Shown here: positions 27,640 to 40,285 of the stretch, in pieces | Position numbering within the stretch: position 1 is the first letter of the stretch | How the letters are laid out: each line of letters starts with the position of its first letter | From: Rhea pennata | Lineage: Eukaryota; Chordata; Aves; Rheiformes; Rheidae | Length of the DNA stretch: 64,000 bases | Direction: 5' to 3' | Assembly (NCBI RefSeq): GCF_028389875.1 | Contig: NC_084702.1 | Span: forward strand, 59,188,553-59,252,552 | Translations under genes and position numbers: made by a program | Notes under the pieces: model-generated | The model's database searches: none | Told to the model about the DNA's origin: nothing | Seen by the model: the letters and a program-made list of their open reading frames with translations, nothing else

Positions 27640-27765
27640 TCACAGCAGCTGACCCAGAACGTCGATCACGTTGCTGGAATTCAGCAGGCAGCCCCGTCCG
27701 GCCGTGGGCACGGCCTGTGAGTCAGTGCCACTGAGCGTTCAGCAGCGCCGGCGTCACGAGGTAAG
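27640..27765 (+). promoter_or_regulatory. Small CpG cluster with strong splice donor
   Basis: CpG sites cluster locally (GTCCGGCCGTGGGCACGG, then GCAGCGCCGGCGTCACGAG) and end in the donor CACGAG|GTAAGC with GT at 27761-27762. An AP-1 motif TGAGTCA lies at 27718-27724. This could be the first exon of a plus-strand noncoding RNA. No protein function is supported. Confidence 0.3.
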
Positions 27766-30700
27766 CAAAGCAACAGGCGTTTCCAGCCCACTCACAACCC
27801 AGGCTCTGAGGCTTGTGCTTTGGCCCTGCTTAGCAGCACACAAGTGACATTTATTCTTGTTGTCAACCAATGGACAATGACCAAGCTGTAAAACAACCCA
27901 GGGGGATGCTGATGTGTGGCAGTTGCTCTGCTGGAGCCCAACATATGCAGCAATAGGCTAATGGCAATAGCACGATTTGCATATCTATAAAATCTCTCCT
28001 AGGAGCAAGGTTATTTTTAAGGCAGTCTAGATATTGTATATTTCTGATTTTATTCCACTGTGAATTTCCTATAGGCAAACCACAAGCATCAGGAAAAAAA
28101 ATAATGGAATTAATTGAATTGAAATCCATTTCCAGGTATTTAAATGGAAGGAGGGAGTTCCTTACTTCGTAACATTCAGAGATAGCTATTAACCATCAGT
28201 ATGGCTCTGCTTTCACTCATCTTCATTGTCTGCCTATGTTTTGCTGTAAATGAAAGTCCTGCTAACAAGCTAAATGATCCAGCAATGCAGTACTAAAGAG
28301 CTGGGCTAAAATGGATTATTATTTTATTTCACTAGGTAGCATGGGTGTTCTTTTTCAGTATGATGAATACTGTGAGCATAGATCCAGTTCTACAAACACC
28401 TTCAAAGTGTTTTTTCCACAACTTATATTCTTAACACACAAGCTTCAAACAAACCCATCTACAATCAGGTCATTTTCTCCCCCCTCCTTTTTCAAGGCTG
28501 TGCTACGTATTCCTGATAGCTTCTGCACATAGCCACTGTTTTACTCAGGAATCAGTGTCTAGAGCTGAGATGAAGCACTCTGTGACCAGGTCAGGCCACA
28601 GAGTCCTTTAAGGAATAACTGGAGGGACACATAGCCAAAGCTTCCACATCATTTACTGAACTTAAATCTGACATATGACCAAACCTTACAGTCTCCACCA
28701 CATACTGAGTGCACATCTGGCCATACGATGGGGGCAGTTCCATTTGGTCCCAACACGAGGTCACAAGGCAGTGCATGTTCTCCCCACACACATCAGGCCA
28801 CCAGGATGGTACCCTGTCATATGGTGTCCACACAAGTTCATTTGCCACATTCTGGGGGCCAGGAGGGGAGCAGTTTAGTTGAGGCCCTTGCTAACCTTGA
28901 TGGCTCTGTCACAGCACAGAAATGCTGCTAAGGTGTGAGGGAAGTGCATGGGAAGGAGCAGGACGGAAGCCAGATCCTACGGGTGTCCCCATATCCAAAG
29001 ACATGCATCGTTGCAGTGCATCACTTGCTCCGGTATGTTAGCAACAGCCAAAGCCTCAGAGATGCCAATGTGTTGCTCCATCCTCAGCAGACCCTAGAAA
29101 ATACAGAGGCTGCAGGTATATCTGGGAATACTGTAAGGAAGAAAGACATAGGCCTGTTGGGAAAGGTGGCGAAGGGGAAGCAATAGGGGAGGACAGTCCC
29201 TACTGCAAGAGAAGCTGGGGAAAAGTGGATGGGTGGATTCTTGTTGGAGATCAGCTGAAGACTCAGTTGAGTTCTGGATTTTTTTTGTCTTCTTTTTCTA
29301 GGGTTTGTCTGCGACTTTTTCTCTCCCTTACACAGTTCCTTATTTTGGCCTGCCTTCATCTAGTACTGCTTGTGTTTAAAACGATCCTTCATGTAGACAG
29401 GTCGTAAATGTCAGAAAAGAGTTTATAATAGAAATTCTGAGACTAGCCTAAGTGCTCGACGAAAAAAACTGCTTTGCAAGACTGTATTCACACAGCCCTT
29501 TGTAAGAAATCTATCCCATTAAAACTCTTGTTTATAGAAGATCCACCTGTTCTGGCTCTCGATGGCATCTAGGACGTCAGCAGATCTGTTCATCAGAACA
29601 AACTACTGCTCCTAGTGCCTTTAAGCAGAAGAGTTCAGCATGACAACACTGTGTATTTAAGTAGTAGGACATTTGCACTTTCATGGAACAAAGTATTTTG
29701 ATTATGAAGGCACTCATAACGTCCTGGGAGCTATTAAAAATAAAGACATGTCTGTAATATAACTTTCAAACAGCCTCACAATTGAGATGTGATTGTATCT
29801 GTACAATCACGGTGGCTTTTTCAAACAGAAGCACCTTTACGCTTTACCATCAGAGGTAGAGGAGTTTTGTTTGTTTGTTTAACTAAGTAGACACGCAATT
29901 TAAAATCTAAATGTTTCACAGTTTCAGATAGTTTATCTAACGTAGTTTTTGGGTGGCCTGTTGTTGTCAAAATCTCTCAATCTTGTTGCAGAGTGAAAGG
30001 ATAATCTTGTTAATGCACTGATCTGGGGATTCAGAAGCTCTGAACTCTGCATCCCAGTCTGTCATAGACTATTTGCAACACAGGAAAACAGTAATCCCTG
30101 CAGTTTTGGATTGTATACAATCTGGGACAGGGAACCTCCCTTATTTAGTATTTGTAGCACAGCAGCACTCAATATGCCATCGTAATACAAACAGTAAAAA
30201 CTGTAGTAAAACAGCTAACCTGTCAAAGCTGTTGAACTCCTCTTGGTCATGTGCCAGTATCTGATGAAACACTGCAGGAAGCATGACTGACAGAAACAGC
30301 TTGGTTCCCCAGCATGGGGTTAAGCTGCAGCAGCAAATCAAGCTCAGCCACAGCTTCTGTCAGTGGTGCTGTCTGGTGGCCACCCTGATGCGATCAGTAG
30401 AGTGTGACTGGCCTTGGGGGACAGGAATAGCAGTACCTTTAGTTTTTGGAACATCAGAGAAACAAGTCACGCAGAATTGCCGGCTGACATCAAAGTTCCC
30501 ATCCTGCTCCCTTCCTCACTTCTGAGGGCCACAGACAAACCACAAATTGCATACACCTAGCAGAGAAACAACAGGAGATAAATCAAACAAAAAGGCAGTT
30601 CAGCTTGATAAACTGGGTAAGTTTCCATACTTGCAGGCTCACAATATCTAACCATTTTGATAACAGCTTACCAGCAGAAGTGCAAAACTATGGTCTTTCA

Positions 30701-31612
30701 CTTTTTCTTCAGCCATTCAAAACTCCCCAGCCTGCCACAGCCCTTGCATGGAGTTTGGCATTCCACCTCGCTTGCAAAAACCTTTTACTGCTGCACTTCA
30801 GGGGTGATTAAGGACACAACCTGGCTGTGTTTTGCTGTTTTCTTCCATGTAAGCCAGTCTCAGGTATAAGAAGAAAAATACTTTGCCAGTTTGTCCTGCC
30901 AAAAAGAACAGGTGGTTGCACAGCTTCCTCTAAAAGGTATAAAAGCCACACATCCAAGGAGGCAAGAAGGAAAGAAATACAATTCTATGAGGACAAACTC
31001 AAGGGCAGAAGCAGCTCAGGAGAATGTTTTTGTCATCAGCACAATACCGCTCCAGGGCCTTATTACTGAAGTTACAAATCAAGGCAAATGCAAACATGGG
31101 AATCATATTTCAGTCAGATACAAGCTACAGGGGGGCAGAACAGGGTCTCACTCATTTGTGATTAGTCTTAATAGCATTGATTGGTTTGTTTCTGCAAAGT
31201 GAACTTAAACGTTACTGCCAATATAAAGAAATGGTTCTCTGAAGACCTAAAAGCATTTGCACCATACGCTAATAGTCCTACCTTCTCCCATGCCCTCAAC
31301 CCCACATGCTTTTCTTCATCAGCAAAACAAATCCTTATTTGCTTTTCATACTGTTCCCCACTCCCTCCTGCTTCACCACAATTTTCCTTCAGTCTTGTCT
31401 TTACTTCTGTTTAATGAGCTCCACTTTCAATTCCAGAGATTTAGAATTAAGTCAGATTATTAAATATTCTGCACATAAATAATGTTAAGTGTCAGACAAC
31501 CACATCAACCATCCAATTCCCTGACACAATAGTCCACAAACTTGTTTTGTTAGATGCCATATCTTCAGACAGGAAATGTTTGCCTGCTCACAGAATATAA
31601 CTGAAAATTAAC
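27766..31612. other. Intergenic stretch with moderately GC-rich unassigned blocks
   Basis: 28560-29200 and 30280-30540 are more GC-balanced than their surroundings and have overlapping short frames on both strands. They could be old mobile-element sequence or noncoding exons. I recognise no family in them. Confidence 0.6.
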
Positions 31613-31746
31613 ATAGTTCAGTTGGTTAGAGCATTGTGCTGCTAACGCCAAGGTTGCGGGTTCAGTCCCCCTGTGGGGCTATGCTGAGGGTTGGACTAGA
31701 TGACCTCCAGAGGTCCCTTCCAACTTACTATTCTATGATTCTATAA
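31613..31746 (+). mobile_element. tRNA-Ile-derived SINE with CR1 tail (TguSINE1-like)
   Basis: The head resembles tRNA-Ile with internal Pol III promoters: box A TAGTTCAGTTGG (31614-31625) and box B GGTTCAGTCCC (31659-31669), with GCTAACGCCAAGGTTGCGGG between them. A CR1 3' end follows directly (GGTTGGACTAGATGACCTCC, then AGAGGTCCCTTCCAACTTAC) and ends in the repeats ATTCTATGATTCTAT. Such a chimera is mobilised by the CR1 reverse transcriptase through the shared tail. The first few tRNA bases are degenerate. It is a transposable element, not a working tRNA gene. The family name is from memory and was not searched. Confidence 0.85.
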
Positions 31747-33280
31747 TTATAACATAAATATATTACTGTATATTCAGAACAGCTTTTCCTTCAGTTTTTC
31801 AGTTTCAGATCACTGTTTTTCCCTGTGTAACCCAATTAAGATAGATATCCTTAACCCTGCTGTTTCTTAATGTAGTTGTTTTAAAGCATACTGTCCTGGC
31901 TTGCCATACACTCTAAGTTCAAAAGCTCTGCTAAATTTCTCAGTGAAGGAACTTTGGGTGACGGCCATCTTTCTGCCAAGACGTAAAATAACATCGTAAG
32001 CTCTTATTCAGACTGCTTGTTTTCCAGCTGCAGGGAACTTTCTGAGTTTTCAGGAGACGGACTGCTGGCTCTGTAGTTGGACTGTTTGGATGCACAGGAG
32101 CTTTCTTATTTTTGCAATTGCAGAAATCTATAAAGAATAAACTTTCACACATTTCTCTTTCCAGAAAACTTCTTTTCTTCCAGAAAACTCCTTGCCTAAA
32201 GCCCTTGTCTCTCTATACACACACACTATCAAAATTTGGTCTTCAGTCACGTGGCTTGGTTCACTGCGCGGAAGGGTTGGTAGAGGCAGCCTGCTGTCCT
32301 CACGTTAACCATCCTCCGAGAACAGACTACGTCTTTCCCTGTCCCACGAGACGGACTTGTTGAGATTAATAAACACATAACTTGTCAGTAAAACAAAAAG
32401 AACACTGTTGAAAGGTTATTATTAACAATCCTTTCTCTATGCCCTGCTCCCAAGCTTTCTAGCCAGCAAGGCTGCTGCTTCTGTTTTTTTTTTTCTCTTC
32501 TAGAAAAGGCTGACCCATCAGCCAAGTTTCATCCCTTGATAATACATTAAGGGTTTTGCTCGGCAGAGGACAGGATAGGGCATAAAGTCTTGGGGTTTCT
32601 CTTACCATGGAAAAGCCCTATATAATTAAATAAATCTTTCTTTTCCTGAATTTGCTTAAGGAAGGTAAAATACTCGCAGATATTAACTGTCAATTATTTC
32701 AGATATCTAGAATTAGGAAACTGATGCTGTGTCATAAAAGTAAGGCCATAATTAAAAGGAAATAAACAAAATGAATGCAAATATTTAAGTTCCTAAATTC
32801 TGACTTAAGTAATTAAAATAAGTGGCCTGATTTTCAAAAATGATGAGATTCAGTTCCTCTGTAAATTCTCAGCCACCACATGTATTTTTATCTACCGTTT
32901 ATACAGTATTACTTATTTCTTTTAAATAAACATGGTTTGTATAATCGTACTGTCGCTAGCAGACTTGCTCAAGAGTGAAATTTAACACTAATGCCAGAAT
33001 TTAATAAACTTGAATTCAACTCAGATGTATTAATTAAGCACTTTCTTTTAAAAATGTATCAGTATTAATCACTAATAAAAATGAATGCCTTAATAGTTTA
33101 ATATAATTTAATATTCATAGAAGTTAATATTTCTGAAAACATGAGAAAGAAATCGATGTTATAGAACCCTTTGGATCCTTATTTCTTCATGATTTCATAT
33201 TTTTATTACATTTTATACATCTAGTCAAAGGTTTTAGGGGGGCTGTTGGCGTGCTCTGGTTTGCCTGAAGCTCAGCCAGG
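31747..33280. other. Intergenic stretch
   Basis: 32220-32400 has scattered CpG sites followed by AATAAA (32369-32374) and faintly suggests an old LTR or transcript end, but no paired terminal repeat was found. Nothing else was recognised. Confidence 0.6.
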
Positions 33281-33348
33281 CAGAGAGCAGAATACCTGAT
33301 AATTTTCTCTTGGTCAGAGAGCAGGATACCTGGTAATTTTCTCTTGGT
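33281..33348. repeat. Two-copy 34-bp tandem duplication
   Basis: CAGAGAGCAGAATACCTGAT plus the next 14 bases (33281-33314) is repeated at 33315-33348 with two A-to-G differences. The high identity suggests a fairly recent local duplication. Confidence 0.9.
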
Positions 33349-33527
33349 CACAACTCCACTCGAATTGCTTCAAAACCTGAACTGCAGAACGCAGGAAGGT
33401 CAGAGAGACGCCGGCTCGGCCCTGCGAGTGCCTGCTGGGCCACCGCCATCCATCGCCACTCGTTTCCGCTTCATAAGGAAAATGCAAACAACGTTTGTTT
33501 AAATGGAAACAATATTTACAATATCTG

Positions 33528-33552
33528 AAAAAAAAAAAAAAAAAAAAAAAAA
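33528..33552. repeat. A25 homopolymer
   Basis: A pure A run just left of the 33.6-kb GC-rich patch. Confidence 0.95.
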
Positions 33553-33599
33553 GACATAGCTGCACACTAACAGTTTAAATGCCTAGGCAGCTTCCGCAG

Positions 33600-34620
33600 C
33601 TGAAGGCTGCCTGGAGCTCCGTGGCCTAAACCCCTGCAAGCGCAGTCCCCCTGTTTACAATTTCAGACACGCCTGAAGCGTCGGTCGGAGGCGGGTTTTT
33701 TCTTCTTTTTTTTTTTTCTTTTCCCCCCAGAGCTCGCCTAGCCGACGGGCCCGAGAGCCAGGAAGCGGCAGCGCCGTTGTTCTCGGCCCAAGAAACTGCA
33801 GAAAGAAACAGTTGCTGAGTCAGACGGGCTTTCCCGGGGGCCCCGGCCGCCGCGGGGCCTCCGAAGACCTGCCAGCTCCCCCGAGTGCAACCGGGGACTC
33901 GAGAGCGGCCCAAACAGCTCTTCAAGAGGGAACCTCAGCTTTAGCATAGGTTCCCGATGTTTGACTTTAGCTCCGTGGCAAGGAAATCTCTCGAGCGTTA
34001 TAAGAAGCGTAGGTGCTGCCTGCACAACAGCTTTGCACCCTCAGCCGCCACCGCGGCAGCCGCCACGGGCGCCGAGCAGCTCTGCTGAATGCCGCGGTAC
34101 CTGCTCCTGTTGCCATGGAAATGGACACTGGCGAAAGCAGGATAGGAGCTTTAAAGTAATTACCAATATCATCAGCATTTTTACCCTTTGGGAACACTGG
34201 CTTCCCCCAAGCCTCCCAAGTAGTGAAACCTGCCAATTCGGACTCATCAATATAGCAATTAGTGTCTAAAGAGGCATGAGCCAACACGATCAATGTGGGA
34301 ACGACACGAGAAAGGAAAGCCCTGCGGGAGCCGGGAAGCGCTGGATTCCCGGGGCCGCCTTCACTCGCTACTAAAAAGGGCCTCTCCTCCTTCGCTCCAG
34401 CCACTGCTCCAGTTTCACCCTTAATTAATTCAGAGTCCACAGAAAGGGCACAAACGTGCGGAGAGGCTCCCGGTGACGGCTCAGTAACGTTTGCAGAAGG
34501 AACTGAAGCGGGGGAAGGGGAAAGATCTCATTATAGCAACAAATCTCAAGCTGCTAGGAAGAAACCTAAACAGACATGCTGTCCAGCAGCCATTCCGGGA
34601 AATCTAAGTAATTCTTATTA
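33600..34620. promoter_or_regulatory. Second CpG-rich patch with RFX X-box and Maf/AP-1 element
   Basis: This GC- and CpG-rich segment sits in the NLN-ERBIN interval. It contains TGCTGAGTCA (33813-33822), a Maf/AP-1-type element, and GTTGCCATGGAAAT (34109-34122), one base from the RFX X-box consensus GTTGCCATGGAAAC. A minus-strand donor CAG|GTACC ends at 34101, and a perfect plus-strand donor AAAG|GTAAGT follows at 34995. It could be the promoter of an unannotated noncoding transcript or an enhancer. The overlapping long open frames are GC-driven. Confidence 0.45.
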
Positions 34621-35492
34621 CGCTGCAACTGTCTGAATGAAAAGCCTCAGCTGATGAAATCCTCGTCCGAATGGCACTACACAGCCATTACGCAGGACGA
34701 ATCTTTCATCCAGGCAAGAAGCACATCAGTTGGTACATTTTGATCTGCATCAGTTTCTGCAACGTTTCAAAAAGCTATCAAAGGTCTCCCACGCTTCCCA
34801 GCAACCTTTACCTATGTAGGATTTAAAAGGGAATTTTAATTTCTGGTACATACTTTCACACTGTTAAAAACATTGTGGGCTTCTTGTATTCAGGTTGGAT
34901 ATAGCACTCACCTTCAGCGACCAGTAAATTGTTTGTCCTCGTAATCATTACTGCTTTCAAACAACATTAACATTTGGCTGGATACAGCCAGAAAGGTAAG
35001 TGCTATAGTCAGTCAGCAGAAAGGAGACGCATTTCAAAAAGTCAGGGCAAAATATTATGCATAGTTTTGTAGCAGAGCTCTTCATTCACTAGTGGATTTT
35101 AACAGTCTCTAAATACTGAAACATGCAATGAAGAACCCATGGATATTAATTTCCCCTGTTTAGCTATGCTTTCAGAGCCTCATGAAATCTTAGCAACTGT
35201 GGGCTACATGAAAACACAGGGCAAGACAACAGCTCTGCCTGGAGCTCAGCTCTATCTGAAACGACACTGTGTTCCTGGAGAGGTCCTGTATAAGCGAACA
35301 GTCCCACTTGCTACCATGTAAATCCCCTCCTACCTTCTCCCTTTGGAGCGTCTTGCTACTTACGTGTTGTCACACAGCCTAGCAAATAAGCACAGCAGAG
35401 CAAATAAGGCTCTGTCCCCGTCAAAGGGTAACAAGGCTCAGCAGCACTAGGTGGCATCTCACTTTACTAGCCATTAAAAAGAAAAAAAAAAA

Positions 35493-35512
35493 CCACACAC
35501 ACACACACACAC
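35493..35512. repeat. CA microsatellite flanked by A runs
   Basis: A short CA repeat lies between two A homopolymers (35482-35492 and 35513-35521). Confidence 0.95.
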
Positions 35513-36952
35513 AAAAAAAAACTTTAACTTATGTATTGTTATACTACTGTTTCTCATGCATCAGGATTTTCAAGACTCCTTAACATGACAAGCAATTTTC
35601 TAAGGGAGCTAGAACATCACCTCTGTTACTCAGTGCGAGAATTTCTCTCAGAGGCACTGAAATCCAAAGGGTTCATTTTATTCATTATTGTTGCTATTCT
35701 TTGCAGAAATACAGTTGAAAGGAAAGATTGTATCATCCAGAAGCATTTGTCATAGCCTGTCTCCCTAGCTGCTGTTGCTGCTAAGTGTTTTCAAATCAGT
35801 GTGAGGGTTAGGCTAACTTCTTCCATTCAGGGCAAAACACGGCCGTGGGTGGAACACTTCTCTGCTTTCATGATGACGAGGCACCTAGCAGGCTGGACAG
35901 CTTCCTTCCAACAGAGAGTCCTGGAGACATCTGCACACTTGAGACACACACATTTTATCATGACTAGTTTCAGAGAAGGCTGAGACTTTTTCCCCACAAA
36001 GGTAAGCAGTGCAAGAGTGGTGAAGACCTCCAAGCAGAGGGTGTTGTCATGCCACATGACTCCAGAAGGAGGTACTGTAGATCTTGGGGACTGTTTTGCT
36101 CCTACATTCAGCTTAAACAATTGCTAAAGGACTGTATCTACAACATAAGCGCTGAGAAGTTTCCAAAATCCCTGGGCTCCATATCTGCTACCCTGAGCCC
36201 TCCTGACTACTTCTCCTTTCCCAGAAAAAGAGGATAGCCGAAGTACTCAGTAATAGCTTTACTTTCTTCAAAGTCTACCACCAAATTTCTTCAATAACAT
36301 CATTCATTTTAAAAATTTAAACACATACAAAAAACATACACTGATTTTTGCATTAACCAAGTAACTGTCTTCGGCAGTAAGAGGGTCACAGTTGACACAG
36401 AGGTTGCTGCAACCATGGCGTATTTTGTAAGCCAGCAGAGCTACACCAGACTGAGTTCCAAGGCAAGCACTCAAAGAGGTAGGAGGTGCTATAATTAAGG
36501 TACATAAGGTTACGAGGCACATAATTACATTCAACCATAATTACAACCACTGGTGCATGTGCCTTATGATATAGTCTTCAATTACATGACCACCTCCTTT
36601 CTTCTTTTCCCTAAGGGATCTTTGCCTGTGTCAGGACTGTCCTCATGGCACAGTGCTGCAGAATTTCCCAAGCTGCCATTTAAAATGTTGTTTAGGACAC
36701 TGGAAAGAGCAGTAACATTTGCACTGCACTCTGTCCAGGACAGTAGCCTTTGTGTGAAACCAGGCTGGAGACAGAGAAGTCTGAGGCATGACAAGTCTTA
36801 AGGTTCACAACTTAAAATGTTCTTATGCAGATTTACAGATTTGCATGTCTAGCTAGCATATTATTAAAGCCTGTATTATACACCTCTGCTGATATGCAGT
36901 ATCTCTATGAACTGCTTTCTGAACTATAGGATAGAAAGCCACCTACTGGAAC

Positions 36953-36972
36953 TTTTTTTTTTTTTTTTTTTT
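36953..36972. repeat. T20 homopolymer
   Basis: A pure T run in intergenic DNA. Confidence 0.95.
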
Positions 36973-39384
36973 AAACAGAAAAGGATTTATCCAGCTTCTA
37001 TTTTTGAACAAAATTCTCACTGACTTAAACAAGAGAAGGATCATGTCTCTGGTACCTCTGCTATCCCAGCAAAGCATTGTTCAATTCAGCCAAGTCAGCA
37101 GATAGAACACTGCAGAGTTACATTTCACCTATTTTTCAATTCATACCACAAATATATGCACACAACATGACAGACTGAGAGGCTATTCCTGTTGCTTACG
37201 CAGAAAAAATGAGTTGTTTTTTTCAGAAATACCTGGCAAAGTTTTGAGTGCATACTGTAGATCAGAATGGAGCACTCATCTTTTACAGACACTCATATGT
37301 CAGCATCATGAAGTAATAATATTTATATTGTGAGCAGCTAATAGCAATCTTTCAGAATTGTTTCTTATTAACATTCCCACACTTTTGAAGCATGGTAGAA
37401 TTATATTTTCAGTGATGCTTCTGAAATAACTAACGCAATGGCAACACACAAAGGTAGTTAGTAATAATCTTAGGCTGTTTGTCTGAAGCAAGTGTAAATA
37501 ATCTATATAACAATTATACTGGTGATACTAAAACAAAATTCCAGATGAAAATTAACCTAAGTCTGATTTTTAAAAAGACACCACTTAATTATAAATTTCT
37601 CTATCATATTACACTAGACAACTACTAAATCATGGGACTGGTCTACAGTATAAGTGTACTTGAAAATTCAAGAAGATTAAGTTAACTAGGAGAAGGGTGT
37701 GAAGATCCTGTTTTGATTTACATGGCAGTATAAGTATATTGCTTCTGAAATCTGAAGAAATTTAAAAAAATTCCAAATATGCATCTATCAAACAAATATG
37801 CTGTACACAAAAGGAGGTACAGACTTCCTTAGTAAGTCCAAAGAGACCACAGATTTCAGAATTAATTGTTTTTTAATTTGCTATGACCAACTTGGAAATG
37901 ATTCTGTAAAATGACTCAGTGAGAATACTTGTGTCCCTGCTGTAAACCACTTGGCATGGCCTTCTTATTCAGTACCACAAGTTCCATCAATAAAATCTCA
38001 GCAAGATTATTGGCAGCAGGAATGGAACTATTTCTACCCTCATTTAATCACACTGGACAACACAGATCTGTTATGACTCAATGCCTCGAAACTGGAGAAG
38101 GTTATCTGATATATTTCATTACAGTAGGATAAATAAGATTAAAAATCTTATTATATATCTGGAAACAAAACAAGTGTTTTAATAAAGTGGTATTCCCTTT
38201 CTCTGCTCTCCCACAGCAATAAATATTTTTAACCTCAATCTTGTATTTATATTCTGTTCATAGACACACACAACTATAAGTTTTGTAACTAATATCTCAC
38301 TCTGCTTTTAATATCTCATTCTGCATTATGCAGTTCATACTGCTGGTAGCATCTTTTCATGTTTCTACTTTCAAAAGTTAAACATCATATCACAGTGATA
38401 AAATCACACTCAGTCAATCAGATTTTACTACCAAGGATTAACTATATCACCTCTAAAGCTGCAGATTACCCACTTTAGTGCTTACTCCTATAATTACTAC
38501 TCACTCAAGTGTCACTCTGCTTTTAGTTTCAACACATCTTGCAATGAAGCACGCACTGTGATCATCTGGAAGCTGCTTTCCTGCCTTTAGAATTAAATGT
38601 GAGGCTCCTTTCGTAGTGTGCGCCATCTACATTTGCATCTGTCAGCCTGACAGCCCGACAGCCCTTTTTGTACATCTCCAAGTACTGCACGTAGACAAGA
38701 AACCACATGGATATCTGACACACAGATTTCTTGCAGCAGCAGCCTGGTCAGTATTTGCTCTCACCAACAGCTGTCAACTCTGGCTTTGTGGGTTTGTTTC
38801 TGGGAGATAGTTTAGGCTTCTTCATTCAATCCTGAGCACAGACTTGGTTGAAATAACTGTCTTGATAGTTTTCTTAACTGAGAAACAGCAACTAGAGACC
38901 TTTTAGGTTTTTGTTTTACAGCAGCATTGATAGTGCAGGCTTCCAAGGCTAGTTGAGAACTAATGCTTATCAGTTAAATAATATAGTTGCTAAAGTAAAT
39001 CTAGCCCTTCTACAAAACAGAGTATATTCCCCTTCTAAAGTTAACCACTAATTTACCTGAGTGGACACTTAAATATTTGATTACTCTCATAGTTCATAAT
39101 TTCTGTCCATGCAAGCTAACTAGACAGTTAAGGTAACATAGCTCCATTGCTTTTCAGCAGAGCTGTGTCAGTGTATCCCAGGTAGAGATCATCCCATACA
39201 ACAGCCACCTGAAAACACACCTGATACATATTTAATTAAACCTTAACAGTATGTCTGACCATTCTCTTTATAGTCTGCTGCTTTTTAAGGGTAATTCTGT
39301 GAGCATTTCAATTAAAATTTTAATAATTTTCTCCACTAATATTTCACTGAAAAGTCCTAGAGAACCTACAGCTGACTAAACTCT

Positions 39385-39410
39385 AAAAAAAAAAAAAAAA
39401 AAAAAAAAAA
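39385..39410. repeat. A26 homopolymer
   Basis: A pure A run in intergenic DNA. Confidence 0.95.
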
Positions 39411-40204
39411 GTCATGAAGATTGTTTTGTTGAGTTGAAATACAGAGCTTCAATTAAAAATATATGCCAAAATTAAAAATGCTAAGCATTTTAACCAGTAG
39501 CAACTCTGACTGCCAAACCATACCAAGAAACTCTTTCCCCTATCTGCTCTTACAAATTACACTCTTATAAGTTACTCTCTACATGCAGTAAATTACAGGT
39601 TGGGCTCGCAGACCTGCCTGCCATTTAGGTTGTCCAATACTTCCTACTGTAATAACCTGTTTTCAATTGCTTTTAAATTTGCCAAATTGTAACCGTTTGA
39701 TCTGAAATTCTCCATGCCAGACGTATTTCCCAGGCTGGTTTCAAGGAAATGAGGAAAACGTCAACTGAACTATTCTGGATACTTCTGAAATCAAAGCAAG
39801 TTATTATTTTATTCCAATAATTAAATATATTTAGTATCCATGTTTTAGAGCAAAGATCTGAAATCTGGCAAAGTGCATTCTGTTTTGAAAATGTCCTTTT
39901 TTCAATTCTCATGAAAATACAACTACATTTATCCAGGTTTTATGCCTCCGAAAACATGCAATTCACACATCTTCAGTAGCAACTTGCTGCAATTATATAC
40001 CTGAAAGTTTCTGAAATCCCTTGAAACGCTCGAGTCTCCCAGAGATTTTACAGTTGGCTCAACTGCAAATGAGCCATTTCTCCCACGTAACTGTGTTCCC
40101 TCCAGGCCACAACCACAGGGTTGAAGCTGGGCAACCTATAATAACAGCTGCTAACCAGTTCAGGCTACAGCAAGATAAACCAGCAGAACTCAAAAAGTGC
40201 AGCT

Positions 40205-40285
40205 TGTCCCGCACGTGGCCTCAGCGACCCACTTCCTGGCAACAGATAAGGTGGCGGGAGGCCGCTACCCGATTCAGACGCAGAG
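40205..40285. promoter_or_regulatory. Candidate enhancer: E-box, ETS and GATA motifs
   Basis: Within 40 bp lie CACGTG (40212-40217), ACTTCCTG (40231-40238) and AGATAAGG (40244-40251), in a patch that is GC-richer than its surroundings. Motif clustering of this kind is common in enhancers, but each motif alone is frequent. Confidence 0.3.

Larger units (their letters stand above)
34621..40204. other. Intergenic stretch
   Basis: Plus-strand donor-like sites occur at 34995 (AAAG|GTAAGT) and 36001 (AAAG|GTAAGC) and could belong to noncoding transcripts. Otherwise there are only simple repeats and short open frames. Confidence 0.65.

Noticed and set aside
31613-31690. A working tRNA-Ile gene
   Set aside because: The 5' acceptor bases are degenerate, the 3' acceptor arm is replaced by CR1 sequence and there is no Pol III terminator. 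It is the head of a SINE.
32220-32400. Solo LTR of an endogenous retrovirus
   Set aside because: An AATAAA after a CpG-containing stretch hints at it, but I found no TG...CA terminal pair, target duplication or internal retroviral sequence.
33626-34636. Overlapping frames of 95-157 codons on both strands as genes
   Set aside because: They overlap on opposite strands in GC-rich DNA and have no recognisable domain. Promoter or enhancer activity is the more likely role.
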